Below are positions 1 through 10,122 of a stretch of 64,000 nucleotides of DNA, piece by piece. Numbering within the stretch: position 1 is the first letter of the stretch; each line of letters starts with the position of its first letter. Source of the stretch: Xiphias gladius (taxonomy: Eukaryota; Chordata; Actinopteri; Istiophoriformes; Xiphiidae); NCBI RefSeq assembly GCF_016859285.1, contig NC_053403.1:3331448-3395447 (forward strand). Direction: 5' to 3'. A model generated the notes under the pieces. The model was given only the letters and a program-made list of their open reading frames with translations, ran no database searches and was not told the DNA's origin. Both the position numbers and the translations under genes were made by a program.

Positions 1-59
1 GAAACAAAGGCCGGGACACATTTGCAAAGTTTCTGCTGAATCTAAGATTATCCTCACAC

Positions 60-520
60 CAGCTATCGACACAAAATAACTAGTGTCGTATTTCATCTTT
101 TTCACAGCAGTGACTGGACAATACTCCTCCATCATCACACAGAGAAGGGAGACGGTAAGCCTTGTGAAAAGGCGCTGGGATCAGGAGGAATGTGACGGTG
201 CCCTTCAGTGGCGACAGGGTCCCAGCAGGAGCTACAGACTCGGCAGGATTGATTTATCTCTGGCCCTTCTCGACAGATTGAGCAAGGCAGAGAAGTGTTC
301 TCTACAAAACAGTTGCTGCTGCGAACGTTCGAAAGTTCAAGATGCACAACGCGGATCTGTCCGCTATTTGCGAGTATTTACATCCTATCAAGAAACCAGC
401 TCAAATCAGCTGCGCAGAACCAAATACTGAAACATCAGAAAATTTACGATGAAGTGATGAAGTTCCTTTTACTCTTGTTGCCCCTCCCTCGCAACATCTC
501 CATCCTCACCAGGGTGCGCT
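60..520 (+). pseudogene. Broken Ig V-set exon, relic of a receptor-A paralogue
   Basis: Bases 1-134 match 2059-2192, the end of intron 1 and the start of the V-set exon of receptor A, with no difference that I can see. After that the copy decays. It keeps recognisable blocks (ECDGA, a KAEKCSL stretch matching TEKCSL, and a following intron that still ends in a pyrimidine-rich caccag), but the exon is riddled with small insertions and deletions. The Cys in the TLQC strand, the core Trp and the final YxC are gone. It has no second Ig domain, stalk or membrane exon of its own before receptor A starts. The window begins inside this copy, so its signal exon may lie to the left. I call it a pseudogene fragment of a tandem array. 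A missed frame-repairing splice is possible but unlikely. Confidence 0.75.
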
Positions 521-1835
521 CGCAGACACTGGCCGCCATCTGACGCCTGGGGTTTTAGCTGCGCTTGTTCGCTTGCCGAATTAGCGGCCGCCTACGGTGT
601 TTTGGTGGTGATCCAATTTGAAGGCCGACTGATCGTGCAGCCACCACCCAAGAACCGTCAGCAGACTGTTGTCCACCGTAGTGACCACTATGCACGATAC
701 CGGTACATCGTGACTGTGACGCGGGTCACCAGCCGCTTTTGTTTTGTTTTTTGAAGACAGAACGCGCAAGCATTTCCCTCCTCCTACACTAACCCATTTC
801 AAGCAGACAGCTACACCTGCGGCGTTCTCTTTGTTTGACCTTTTCCACTCTCCCCGCAGACTGCCGGAGGTCCGGTTTCAAGTCGGCGGAAATTCAGTCA
901 AGACGCCGAATGACTGTCACAGTCCAAAGGTACAAGAGCTGAACGAGCATTGACAGAGAGATTTATAGAGGTTTTATCAGGGTCACTACTTATCAGCAGG
1001 TTCATTCAGATAAACTCATCGACCACAGGATAGCGTAAATTAAGCACGACATGACTAACTAACGGTTAGAGCGCGCCGTTATGTCCGCTTCCATGCAATT
1101 CGCGTTTAACCCAGGTATTTTGGTTTTTCATTGCTTTCAACCCCACAACCTAAATCGGCTCTCAAACTGCGGATTTATCTACATACAGAGTGAAGTCCAC
1201 GCTTTGACGGGGAGTCAGACTCTCCTTTAACTCCGCGGGAGGAGGTTGGTCATCGGTCCAGTCAGAGCAGTCATCTGTGAAATCACAGCAGTGGCTCGTG
1301 TCCTTTGTCTTCACACCCAACCACAGCTTCCTCATCTGCTGCTGTGTTCGTTTTTAGAAAGATCTCCTCTGCTTTTTCTCCTTGGTTTATTTCCCAACAC
1401 TTCTCACTTCATCCTACAGCTCATTCCAGTTTTCGTCTTTTTTCAGGCCAGGGACATCTGGCCTTCACTGCTGGTCGCCATTAGACTGCTGATTATGATT
1501 GGTAATGGATTATTAATCTGCCTTTTGCAAACGCTGTAAATCATCATGGACGAAGCGAGGCAAAACAAAAATGGCTGGGACTTTAAAAGTGGAAAGTGAA
1601 AAGTCTGTGGCCGCCGAGCCTATAGGCAGAGGGAAATCAAAGCTGCGGACAGAGGGTGAGAGGCTGCTATGCTCATCCTGCTGTTAATCTGGCAAATTAC
1701 AAAAGAGACAAAAAGCGGAAGTTGATCATGAGGAAGTGATACTTTACAAACCATAGGAGGGATGTGCTTTATTTCTCCGTACCCACACCAGCTCAGAGCA
1801 TCTGGCGGTTAACAGGGCACAAAAACTCAAGCGCA
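521..1835. other. Spacer between the broken copy and receptor A
   Basis: No exon with family similarity is seen. The part around 580-760 is CpG-rich and unlike its surroundings; it may be a repeat, but I do not recognise it. The receptor A promoter should lie in the last few hundred bases, but I see no clear TATA box. Confidence 0.5.
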
Positions 1836-4626
1836 ATGATTGAAATCAGGTGGATTACATTTTTGTTTTTTCTGATACTGCAGTTTATAGGTAAGGAAAC
1901 ATATAACAGACAAAAAATACCAGAAACATTACAAAACATAACTTTGTCGATATTACTACGGCCACATCTTTACCACGCTAACTTTTACTAACTTCTATTC
2001 AACTAACACAGCCACATATGCCGTCTGATTTTCATCCGAGGAGATTTATGGACTCTTTGAAACAAAGGCCGGGACACATTTGCAAAGTTTCTGCTGAATC
2101 TAAGATTATCCTCACACCAGCTATCGACACAAAATAACTAGTGTCGTATTTCATCTTTTTCACAGCAGTGACTGGACAATACTCCTCCATCACCGTCAGA
2201 GAAGGAGACGAAGTCACTTTACAGTGTGAAAACGTGACGCCTCATCAGCACGAATGTGACGGTGCTACCTGGTTCTTCAGTGGCTCAAGAGACACGGTCC
2301 CAGTAGAGCTGGTTAGACTCGGGCAGATTGTTGAAAAAGCCAGAGATAAATCAGACAGACTGAGTGTTACAGAGAAGTGTTCTCTGGTGATAAAGAGGGT
2401 CACGGCTGAGGACGCTGGTCGCTACGACTGTCAAAGATCAGGACACACGCTACTTCCAGACACCGTGGTTTTACTGTCTACTGTTAAAAGTGAGTATTTA
2501 CACCGTTTTTCAGCTCAAACTGTCTTGTTCGAACGTTATTCCTGAAACATTACAGTAATTATGATGAGGTGATGAGGTTCATTTTAATTTGCTAATCTTC
2601 TTGTCTTTCTCTCACAATATCTCCACCTTTGCCAGTGACTGAACATAAGGAGGGGGATGCGGTGAGCCTGTGCTGCTCTGTGTCGACATACAGAGACTTA
2701 AAACCAAGTGTGAGGTGGCTGTTTGAGGACAAGAATTCAAAGGAAGACGACACAGTCAAGGAATTGCCAAAGACTGAGTTCTCAGCCTCTGTCGGAATTC
2801 CCAGCTCTTATCTGAAGCTGAAGTATCATGAGTTATTTAAGTGTGAAGTGACGGACGGTTACAGCAGAGAAGTGCGGCTGTTCACCTTCAGCACTCCGTC
2901 CTCAGGTGAGTAACCTTGTGAGAACACGATGAGCTGTTTATAGGCACCTTCAACTGATGTGAATCACATGCTACATTTTTCTTGATTTCCTGTATTTATG
3001 ATGCTATCATTCTTTTCCACTTTGTCCCTGCAGATGGCAATTCATGGGGTATTTTCTCATCGTACAGTTTGTTGGGTTTTGTTCTTCTTTTATTTGTCCA
3101 GGTGAGGACACAACATCAGCAACAGTAACGATAAGGACAACGAAAAACGGCAAAAAATCAAGGACCAACATGGAAACGTCTGCCACCAGTGACACTTCAC
3201 CAAAACCACAAAGTAGTGGCTCAAAATTTTGTGTCTCTCTCAAGAATTTCTCTGTCTCTCAGTCTCTCTCAGCTTTTGAAGTCTGAAGAATTTTGACTCA
3301 ACAGAGCAGAAAGCTGCAACCACTTTCACTGTTTTCATTCTCTTTCCAGGTTTCTGGTTATACATTGGTGTGGCTGTGGGCTTAGCAGCGCTGCTAATAA
3401 CGATTGTGGCAGTCACCATCTGGAAGAGAACTAAAGGTGAGAACATTCCCAGAAGAGACTTTTAACAAGAAAAGTGAAAAAAAAAAAAAAAAGTTTGTTT
3501 GTTTGTTTTTCTTCATTTGCGGAAGCTACAATAAAGTTTTTCTTTGGTCTTTTTAGGGAACAAAATGCAGATGGATGAAAATGCTGTGAGTTTTGAGGCC
3601 GAATCATAAAATTTTCATAAAGTTAAAGTGACTGCACAGAGCAAAGCAGGTAGTTCTTCGTCACAACTTAGTGTGGTCCTGTAGTTGAAAGAGGATAAAT
3701 ACTACTCACTGTGATGCAAAGGAACACATTTTAAAGGGACAGTTCAACATTTTGGGAAACACACTAATTCACTGTTTTCTCGAGAGCCCGATGAGATGAC
3801 ACCACTCTCATGTCTGCGTGCTACGTGTGGAGCCGGGGCCAGGAGGCGATTAGCGTAGCTTAGCATAAAGCAGGAGGAGACAGCAAGCCTGGCTCTTTCC
3901 AAAACTCCGAAAATACACCCACCGGCAATGTTAAATCCGAACACAACTACTTCTTGACAGACAGTCTATCCATCTGCTCACCACATGAGCCTGATGCAAC
4001 GATGGCATGACACCAGGATGCTACTCGGCTGTTATTTGCCAAGAAACAGTTACAACACGAGTCGTTCTCTAAAAGCACAGATTGTGGTTTTTGTGTATGG
4101 AAACGTGAACAGTAACTAGGCTGTGTTTTTCCAGCAACAGAGATTAAACCGCCCGGAGACTCAGCCTGGTCCAGACACCCGTCAGGACACGGTGAGATCG
4201 CACACTACACCCGGTACTGAGTTACACTCACTGCTATGTGTGTTTGTAACTGTAACTGTATGAGAAACACAGTGACTCATGAGTCACAAGTATGAACGGC
4301 ATGAGTATGAAATGACAGAGGGAAAAAAAGTGTCAGGCGAACAGCTGTTAATAGAACATTTGGAGACCAAGTCAGTGTTCTGTAGGTCCACGTTACTGAG
4401 CAGCCGTCATGTCGCCTTCACCGTCTAGGCTGATCCTGACGGTGGCGTTTCCTACGCCTCCATCAGCTGCGCCAGGGAGACCGACAGGGGAAGCTGTCTG
4501 ATTGGTTACCGTGGTGATGTTAGTTCAAGCTCCTGCATTGTTGAGGACTGTGATGTCAGTCAGCCTGTCCAACGCTCATTTCCATCATTGCCGGCGTTTA
4601 ACTGTGCTCGATTTAGGACAGGTTAG
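1836..4626 (+). CDS. Two-Ig-domain type I receptor A, single ITIM, altered tail
   Basis: Exons read: 1836-1890, 2166-2489, 2636-2905, 3102-3212, 3350-3436, 3557-3585, 4135-4191, 4429-4626; 1131 bp, 376 aa, all with GT-AG borders and matching phases. Residues 1-19 form a hydrophobic signal peptide. The V-set domain (about 20-126) has Cys39, Trp54 and Cys107 in the DAGRYDC context, plus an extra Cys49/Cys90 pair and an N-glycosylation site at Asn41. The second Ig-like domain spans 128-216. A Thr/Ser-rich stalk (218-253) is followed by a membrane helix (about 255-276) and a WKRTK stop-transfer. The tail has one ITIM, VSYASI at Tyr320. The tyrosine that follows in receptor B (SISYARE) is Cys here. 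A deletion at the donor of the last shared exon makes it read on to a new 46-residue end. It is probably a leukocyte receptor at the plasma membrane. It resembles teleost NITR/DICP/CD300-like multigene families; I cannot assign the exact family, and the ligand is unknown. Confidence 0.8.
3034..3128 (+). other. Possible alternative exon with a short ITIM-less end
   Basis: A good acceptor (ccctgcag) at 3033 opens a frame in phase with the end of the second Ig domain. It encodes about 23 residues with a hydrophobic stretch (SLLGFVLLLFVQ), then VRTQHQQQ and a stop at 3126-3128. At 3101/3102 the CAG-GTGAGG sequence can serve both as acceptor for the stalk exon and as donor. If used, the product would be a membrane form with a tiny cytoplasmic end and no ITIM. 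This is a prediction only; receptor B has no counterpart. Confidence 0.4.
3729..4085. repeat. Teleost interspersed repeat (non-coding)
   Basis: It lies in the intron between the last two short cytoplasmic exons of receptor A. The text around ttaaagggacagttcaacat, the 'ccactctcatgtctg' block and 'ggaggcgattagcgtagctt' match a repeat type I know from many percomorph genomes. Ends are approximate and the class is not certain. Confidence 0.6.
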
Positions 4627-5145
4627 CCACTAGTTCAAACGTTTTGAGTTTTTACCTTTTTTTCTAGTTTATGTTTGATCTGATCTCTTTTAAAGTGTCT
4701 ACCACACGTAAATGTTTCACATGCAATCATTTTAACCATTTTAACCAATCATTTTATCCGTTTAGTTCAATTTTGAATCTCCTGTAATGAATCTGCTGAG
4801 TAAAATGAAAGGAGGTGTGATGTAACATCCCTTATGTGGGCTGAATAAGCAATGTCACCCTTGAGATTTGTAAAAAGCATCTGAATGAGTGGGAAGTGTC
4901 TAAATCCAAAAGTCCCCTGCCGCAGGTTGTTAACAGTTGCAGGTACACCAGTTCATGGTTGTCGGGGAGAGAGTCATCCCTGATAAAATAAAAGCTGCAT
5001 TAAAATAGCACATGACGAAGGAGGACAAATTTCACCATGAGGAACTGATACACCCTTATCAGAGGACGTATATGCTACACTGTTCATTTTAAGAGGAAGT
5101 TGTTCAGAGACCAGTGTGAAAATGAGACGGAGACAAGGAGGAGAA
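4627..5145. other. Spacer between receptors A and B
   Basis: About 0.5 kb, AT-rich, with no further cytoplasmic exon for receptor A. I looked for a copy of the VTYSKV exon of receptor B and saw none. It must hold the 3' end of A and the promoter of B. Confidence 0.5.
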
Positions 5146-7518
5146 ATGTTTGAATTCAGAGGGCTTAAAACGTCTTTATATCTGATACTGGTGCTTCAGT
5201 TTACAGGTAAGGATACATACAGTAGAACTTTCAGCAAAACTTTATTAATATGAATAATACTAGTACTTGATTTATTAATGATGTTTGTTTTTAACGTGGT
5301 GAGTTCAGTGGTCTCCGTTTAAAAACTTACAGTATGTTGTATCTATAACGATCCTGACACATATACTATATGAGCATGTCAGTCACATTTTCAATGTGGT
5401 TTATTTGCTCATGTTTCTCTCCTATTTCTTTCACAGCACTAACCAAACATAATTGTGCCTCCTTCGTTGTCAGAGTTGGAGATGAGGTCACTTTGCCTTG
5501 TAAAAATGTGAGAGATGATCAGGTTAAATGTGACAGTACTACCTGGCTCTTCAGTGATTCAAGTCGGAGGACAGTAGAGCTGGTTAGAGATGGGCAGATT
5601 TATAAAGATGAGGCTTCCAAATCTAAATCAGACAGACTGAGTGTTACAGAGAAGTGTTCTCTGGTGATAAAGAACGTCACGGATGAGGATGTTGGTCACT
5701 ACGCCTGCAGACAGACTTACCAACTACAACAACGATATGAAGATGAATTGGTTTATCTGTCTGTTATTACCAGTGAGTCAAACTGTCTTGTTAGAACAAA
5801 AATACTGAAACACTATGATAATTAAGATTACAGTGACTATATTAGTTTTACTCTTGTTTCTTTCTCTCTCAACATCTTCATCGTCACCAGTTACTGAACA
5901 TAAGAACGATTCTATGGTGACGTTAAAGTGCTCCGTGTCAACACGTGGACGGTGTGGACACACAGTGAAGTGGCTGTATCAGGGTCAAGATGTGGATAAA
6001 GATCACAATGAGTTGAGGACATCAAGGTCTGGCTGCTGGGCCACTGTGAGCTTTAAGACTTCTCATTTTATTTACTCATCAAGTAACAATAAGTTACTGA
6101 AGTGTAAAGTCACCGATGAAAACACTGGAGAAGAGCAGCTGTTCCCCTTCAGCCCTCTGTCCTCAGGTGAGAAAACAAAGAGAATATGATGAGCTGTTCC
6201 TGATCAGACAAACTGTATTTGCTTATTTAATGGATTTTTTTCTAAAGTAGAGAAAAACCCAGTCTCACCTGGAAGCAAAGATTCAACAACAAACCCAAAA
6301 GGTATATTTGGTGTATCTCTCAACAATCTCTTTGTACGGATGTCTGTCGTTTGAGGGAGAAAGCATTTGTGAAAAGCACATGCAGTCTCTTTTAGCTACA
6401 GGATGTTGAACAGACGAGAGAAGTGCAGCCAAATGTTTTGTTTCCCCCCCCCCCATTCTGTTTCTAGATTGGTGGTGGTACATCATTCTGGCTGTGGGTT
6501 TAACAGCACTCTTAATAGCTGTCGTGGCACTCATCGGATGGAAGAGATATAAAGGTGGGAAGATTCACAGATGAAACTCTTGCCAACAGAATGTTTTGAT
6601 TAAACTGATTTTTCTGATTTTTTGAAGCTAGCTAACACTCTCTTTTTTGTCTTTTCAGGGAACAAAAGAGAGACGGATGAAAACATGGTCAGTTTTAAAA
6701 CCGAATAACAAAATGTCTGTACAGTTATAACACTGCAGAGCAAAGCAGGGTTTCAGTGTAGTTGGCTTTCAGAACTGTGACTCCAGAGCTCAGAGAGAAT
6801 ACGGTAGAAATAAACAGTTCTGACTATATCATCTTGAAACCTGGTGGCTGCATCAAAGGCCAAAGAATTCATTGCCGGGGCAAGCATGGCAGAATATTAG
6901 CCTTAAACAGTGAAATTTGAGCAAAAATATAGGTACACCGCAGAATATAATATGTCATGTTGCCTTCACCGTGTAGGCTGTTCCTGACGATGGCGTTTCC
7001 TACGCCTCCATCAGCTACGCCAGGGAGACCGACAGGGAAGCCCAGGTAAGCTGTCTGTTACGACAGAGGAACTAGTAAATATGCAAACAATGTTTCCGGG
7101 GATGAAAAAAATGTCAGTCGCTGTGCCGCTTTGTGTTTTGATACAAGAAGTTGTGCTGGGACTTTTTCGTTAATGTCGTGTTGCACTGAGTTGTCGTGCA
7201 CTGCATTGGGTTATTTTGTGTTTCATTTCGTCTCGATGTATCTCACTGTTAAGCGTTACGCTGCATTAACGTGGTGCTGGCTGCGGCTTTGCATTGCTTC
7301 CTCTTTCTTGCGCTGTCTCACGTCGATCAGCTACTGCGTGCCACGTCATGTCCCGTTGTGTAATTTAGGTGTTGTGCTCTGTCCCCTTTCATATCCTATA
7401 GATCTGGGGCGGTGATGACGCAGTGACCTACAGCAAAGTGAAAGCTCCCTCATCTTCTGCTGGAGCCTCGGCTGATCCCAGCGACCTCTACGCCACCGTC
7501 AACAACTCGAACATATAA
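5146..7518 (+). CDS. Two-Ig-domain inhibitory receptor B with two ITIMs
   Basis: Exons read: 5146-5206, 5437-5772, 5891-6166, 6251-6301, 6468-6554, 6659-6687, 6977-7045, 7402-7518; 1026 bp, 341 aa. An in-frame ATG 24 bases upstream (5122) exists; 5146 was chosen because it aligns with the start of receptor A. Layout: signal peptide (1-20), V-set domain (about 22-132) with Cys42, Cys52, Trp57 and a YAC strand, second Ig-like domain (134-224), short stalk (226-241), and a membrane exon of the same length as in A, starting with WWYIIL and ending WKRYK. The tail has VSYASI (Tyr289), a second tyrosine at 294, VTYSKV (Tyr313) and DLYATV (Tyr333). The first and third of these fit the ITIM consensus; DLYATV lacks the usual residue at minus 2. 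Known ITIM receptors recruit SHP phosphatases in leukocytes, so an inhibitory role is inferred. Donor gtcagt after exon 6 is weaker than the others. The exact family is uncertain, as for A. Confidence 0.83.
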
Positions 7519-8300
7519 GACACCGCAGCATAGCTACACTAACATTTGATATCGATACATTTATTATTTATTTTTATTTTTATTCATTCCTGTGTAAATA
7601 TTGTCTACGTAGTCCGAATCCTGGAGAGTATTCCATAGTTTATCCTCACGATCTAGCTCAGGTACTTAGCATGCAGCACTGTACTGCTTTTGATACAAGT
7701 GCACAAACTTCATCCAGCTGTTACTATCGAGTATTATAGACTTGTTTTTAACATCACGTGTTCGCCTTTTCCTCCTCTGTTGCTGTGAAAAGCTTTTTGT
7801 CCAGAATGCCAGAAGGGGGAGTTGTAAGTTAAGTTACTAGTGCAACTTAAAAATAATATTGATATATAAATTGGATACATTCTGTTTAATGAACTTGTGT
7901 CAAGCACATTATTGTGCTGTGATGTATATACTGCTTGGGGGTGTGTGAAGGTTTACGAGTTACTCTCATTTTTTTAAAACGTTTTTTCAAGGATGTTTGA
8001 CCCTTTTCACGGATGTCGTTGATGTATATGCAATGAGATGAAAATTCCCTCCTGCTGTAAATGCAATGTGTTCATCGGTATTTAAAGCCACGTTTATTAA
8101 CTGATGATCTTGTGTGTATTTCGTGAGGTGTTAGACCTTTATTGTTAGAATGATTCTGCCGTATTTTTTTTTTTTTCAATTCAATCCCACTCTGTCTAGC
8201 AACTGAAAATGTACTAAATGTACAAAATCAACAGTTGCAGCAAGGGGAAGAAAATCCCAGATATATCACTTGTTGACCCCCCCCGCTTCCATCGAAACTC
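7519..8300. other. Receptor B 3' region and AT-rich spacer
   Basis: AT-rich sequence expected to hold the 3' UTR of receptor B. I saw no canonical AATAAA close to the stop. A poly-T run (about 8165) and a C-run (about 8278) mark the change to the GC-rich vash2 promoter area. Confidence 0.45.
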
Positions 8301-8340
8301 ACCTATCAGAGAGCGCCGTCACTTCCAAATATGGTAGCGC

Positions 8341-8470
8341 CTAATCTCCGTCCCGCCCCTCTTTGTTGGCTGGACCAATGGGACGCCGCCGTGCGTTGGT
8401 GGGTGCCGGGGATACGAGCGACGGAGAGATACTGGAGAACAGTAGGGAGGTAGTAGGCGCGTTTTATCCC
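8341..8470 (+). promoter_or_regulatory. Likely vash2 promoter (GC box, CCAAT box, CpG-rich)
   Basis: The base composition turns CpG-rich here. A GC box (ccgccc, about 8353) lies about 20 bases before a CCAAT box at 8375-8379, and there is no TATA box. This is 1.7 kb upstream of the vash2 start codon in the right orientation and no other gene lies between, so it is the best promoter candidate. The transcription start is not visible. Confidence 0.5.
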
Positions 8471-10122
8471 CGATGATTGAATCATGTGAGGGACTGAGGA
8501 AGCCTTTTTCTTTTTTTTTTTAATCATCAACATGAAGTCAGGTTTTCTGAAGAGGAAGTCGACTCCGAGGCGCCGTGCAGGCTGATGACGGGCAGAAATG
8601 CGGAGAGGAGGACCGGGGTGGTGGGAGGCGACGGCCCCCGCGGTGTTGTGAGACCGAAGAGAGAAGCGCAGCGTCAGCTAGCTAGCACAAGCAGCAGGAC
8701 CTCCGGACGGGGTTTTCAAAATAAAACAAAAAAAAAAGGGCTCCCACGAGAACCGGATTGGTTCGGTTAAAGGTTCTGAAGCGATGCTCTTGCTGGTGCA
8801 CGTGAACCCACTACAGACGAAGAAGCGACGTGCTGTAACGGTTCGGAGTACGTACTCTTAAAATACGCGACACCGACGAACGCCCCGCTTTTACTTTGCA
8901 GGTCGAGCCCACTGCGCGTCCAGCCCGACGGCCCTTGGCTCTCGCTAGCTTGACGCATACGAGAAAAGGGGGGTGAAGTTGCAAAGCCTCCAGCCAAAAC
9001 AAGACTTTGCAGCCTGTGGTGGCCCACGACGCCTCGCTATGAATGGGACCCACCTCGTCTCGCTGTGTTTTTTTCAAGTCCAATGCCTTTTACACCGGAG
9101 GGCCCGTTGTTGAACTGAAATCGGAGCCCCGGCGGAAAACACGGTACGGCCGGTTCAATCGGCATGTTTCATTTTCAGTGACCGCACATACCGTTATGAA
9201 CCTGTGCCTGTGGTAACTTACCCACTTGTGGGTTCGGGAGACGCTGTCTGTACGTCCTTATTTCGTGTATGCTGTCATGGTAATGTCACTGAAATGAAAC
9301 TAGCATGTCTTTGATTCTGTGGAATGAGTTTACAGGGACCTTCTCGGTTCTGCGGGGTCTTTGGGTATCGCTGTAGGACTTAAACCACGTCCGCATTTCC
9401 TTGATTTTTATCATAACCTCTTTGTACTCCATCGTGCACTTTACACCTCCGGTACCCCCGGCCCCTTGTGTGATTCCTAATGTTGATTTCATCATGTTTA
9501 ATAGGACTTTGGCTATCACCTGACGTGCTACTGTGGGATGTTCTGTTACTCATTTTGGACCCATGGTTTCTCTTAACAATTTGTGGATTTTTCTCTCACG
9601 CTTATGCGTTTTTCTGACAGTTATTGTAGGGTTTCTGTTAAGGCAATCAGCCTTGCTCGACTGATGCTACATTGGGGAAGGATTTTGCCTCCCCATAGGG
9701 ATTTGTAGTAACATAGTCGAGGCTCGTACTCTTCTGTAGCACTGTCGCTCCTCTTTCAAAATTGGAAAGGCACAGATCTCCTTTGGGTGTACCAAGTCGC
9801 CTGGAGGTACCTTTCGAAAACACAAGTGTACCTAAATGGGAACATTGTTCAGAAGCGATCCTTGCAGAACAGAAACGTACCTGTACCGTAGGCCTATTTC
9901 AAAAAGGATGGACATTGTTGCTGTATTGCAGGCCTGATTTGAGGATGTAGAAAGTGTTCAGGTAAGGTTGAACTTTTGTTTGTTTTCTCCATGCCAGGTT
10001 TGCCATTGAAGATCAAAATGTACTGTCCGACACTGACAAACAAGGAGCAGTTTTTGTAGCTGGAGGAGGATCCCCAGCCCTGACTTTTCCTCCTCCTTCT
10101 CCTCTTGGCTCTGCTGGGATCA
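8471..10122 (+). other. Probable vash2 5' leader and first intron
   Basis: No coding exon with family similarity. The first 600 bases stay CpG-rich and are likely 5' UTR. An acceptor-like site (ccatgccag at 9997) lies 125 bases before the vash2 ATG and would fit a non-coding first exon, as in mammalian VASH2. The matching donor cannot be fixed from sequence alone. Confidence 0.45.

Noticed and set aside
3102-3286. Reading the receptor A stalk exon on to 3286 instead of splicing at 3212
   Set aside because: It would end before the membrane exon; splicing at CAA A|GTAGTG gives the right phase for the helix exon, as in receptor B.
9962-9997. CAG|GTAAGG donor and ccatgccag acceptor 36 bases apart upstream of the vash2 ATG
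   Set aside because: An intron of 36 bases is too short for a vertebrate; the two sites probably belong to different events or are chance.
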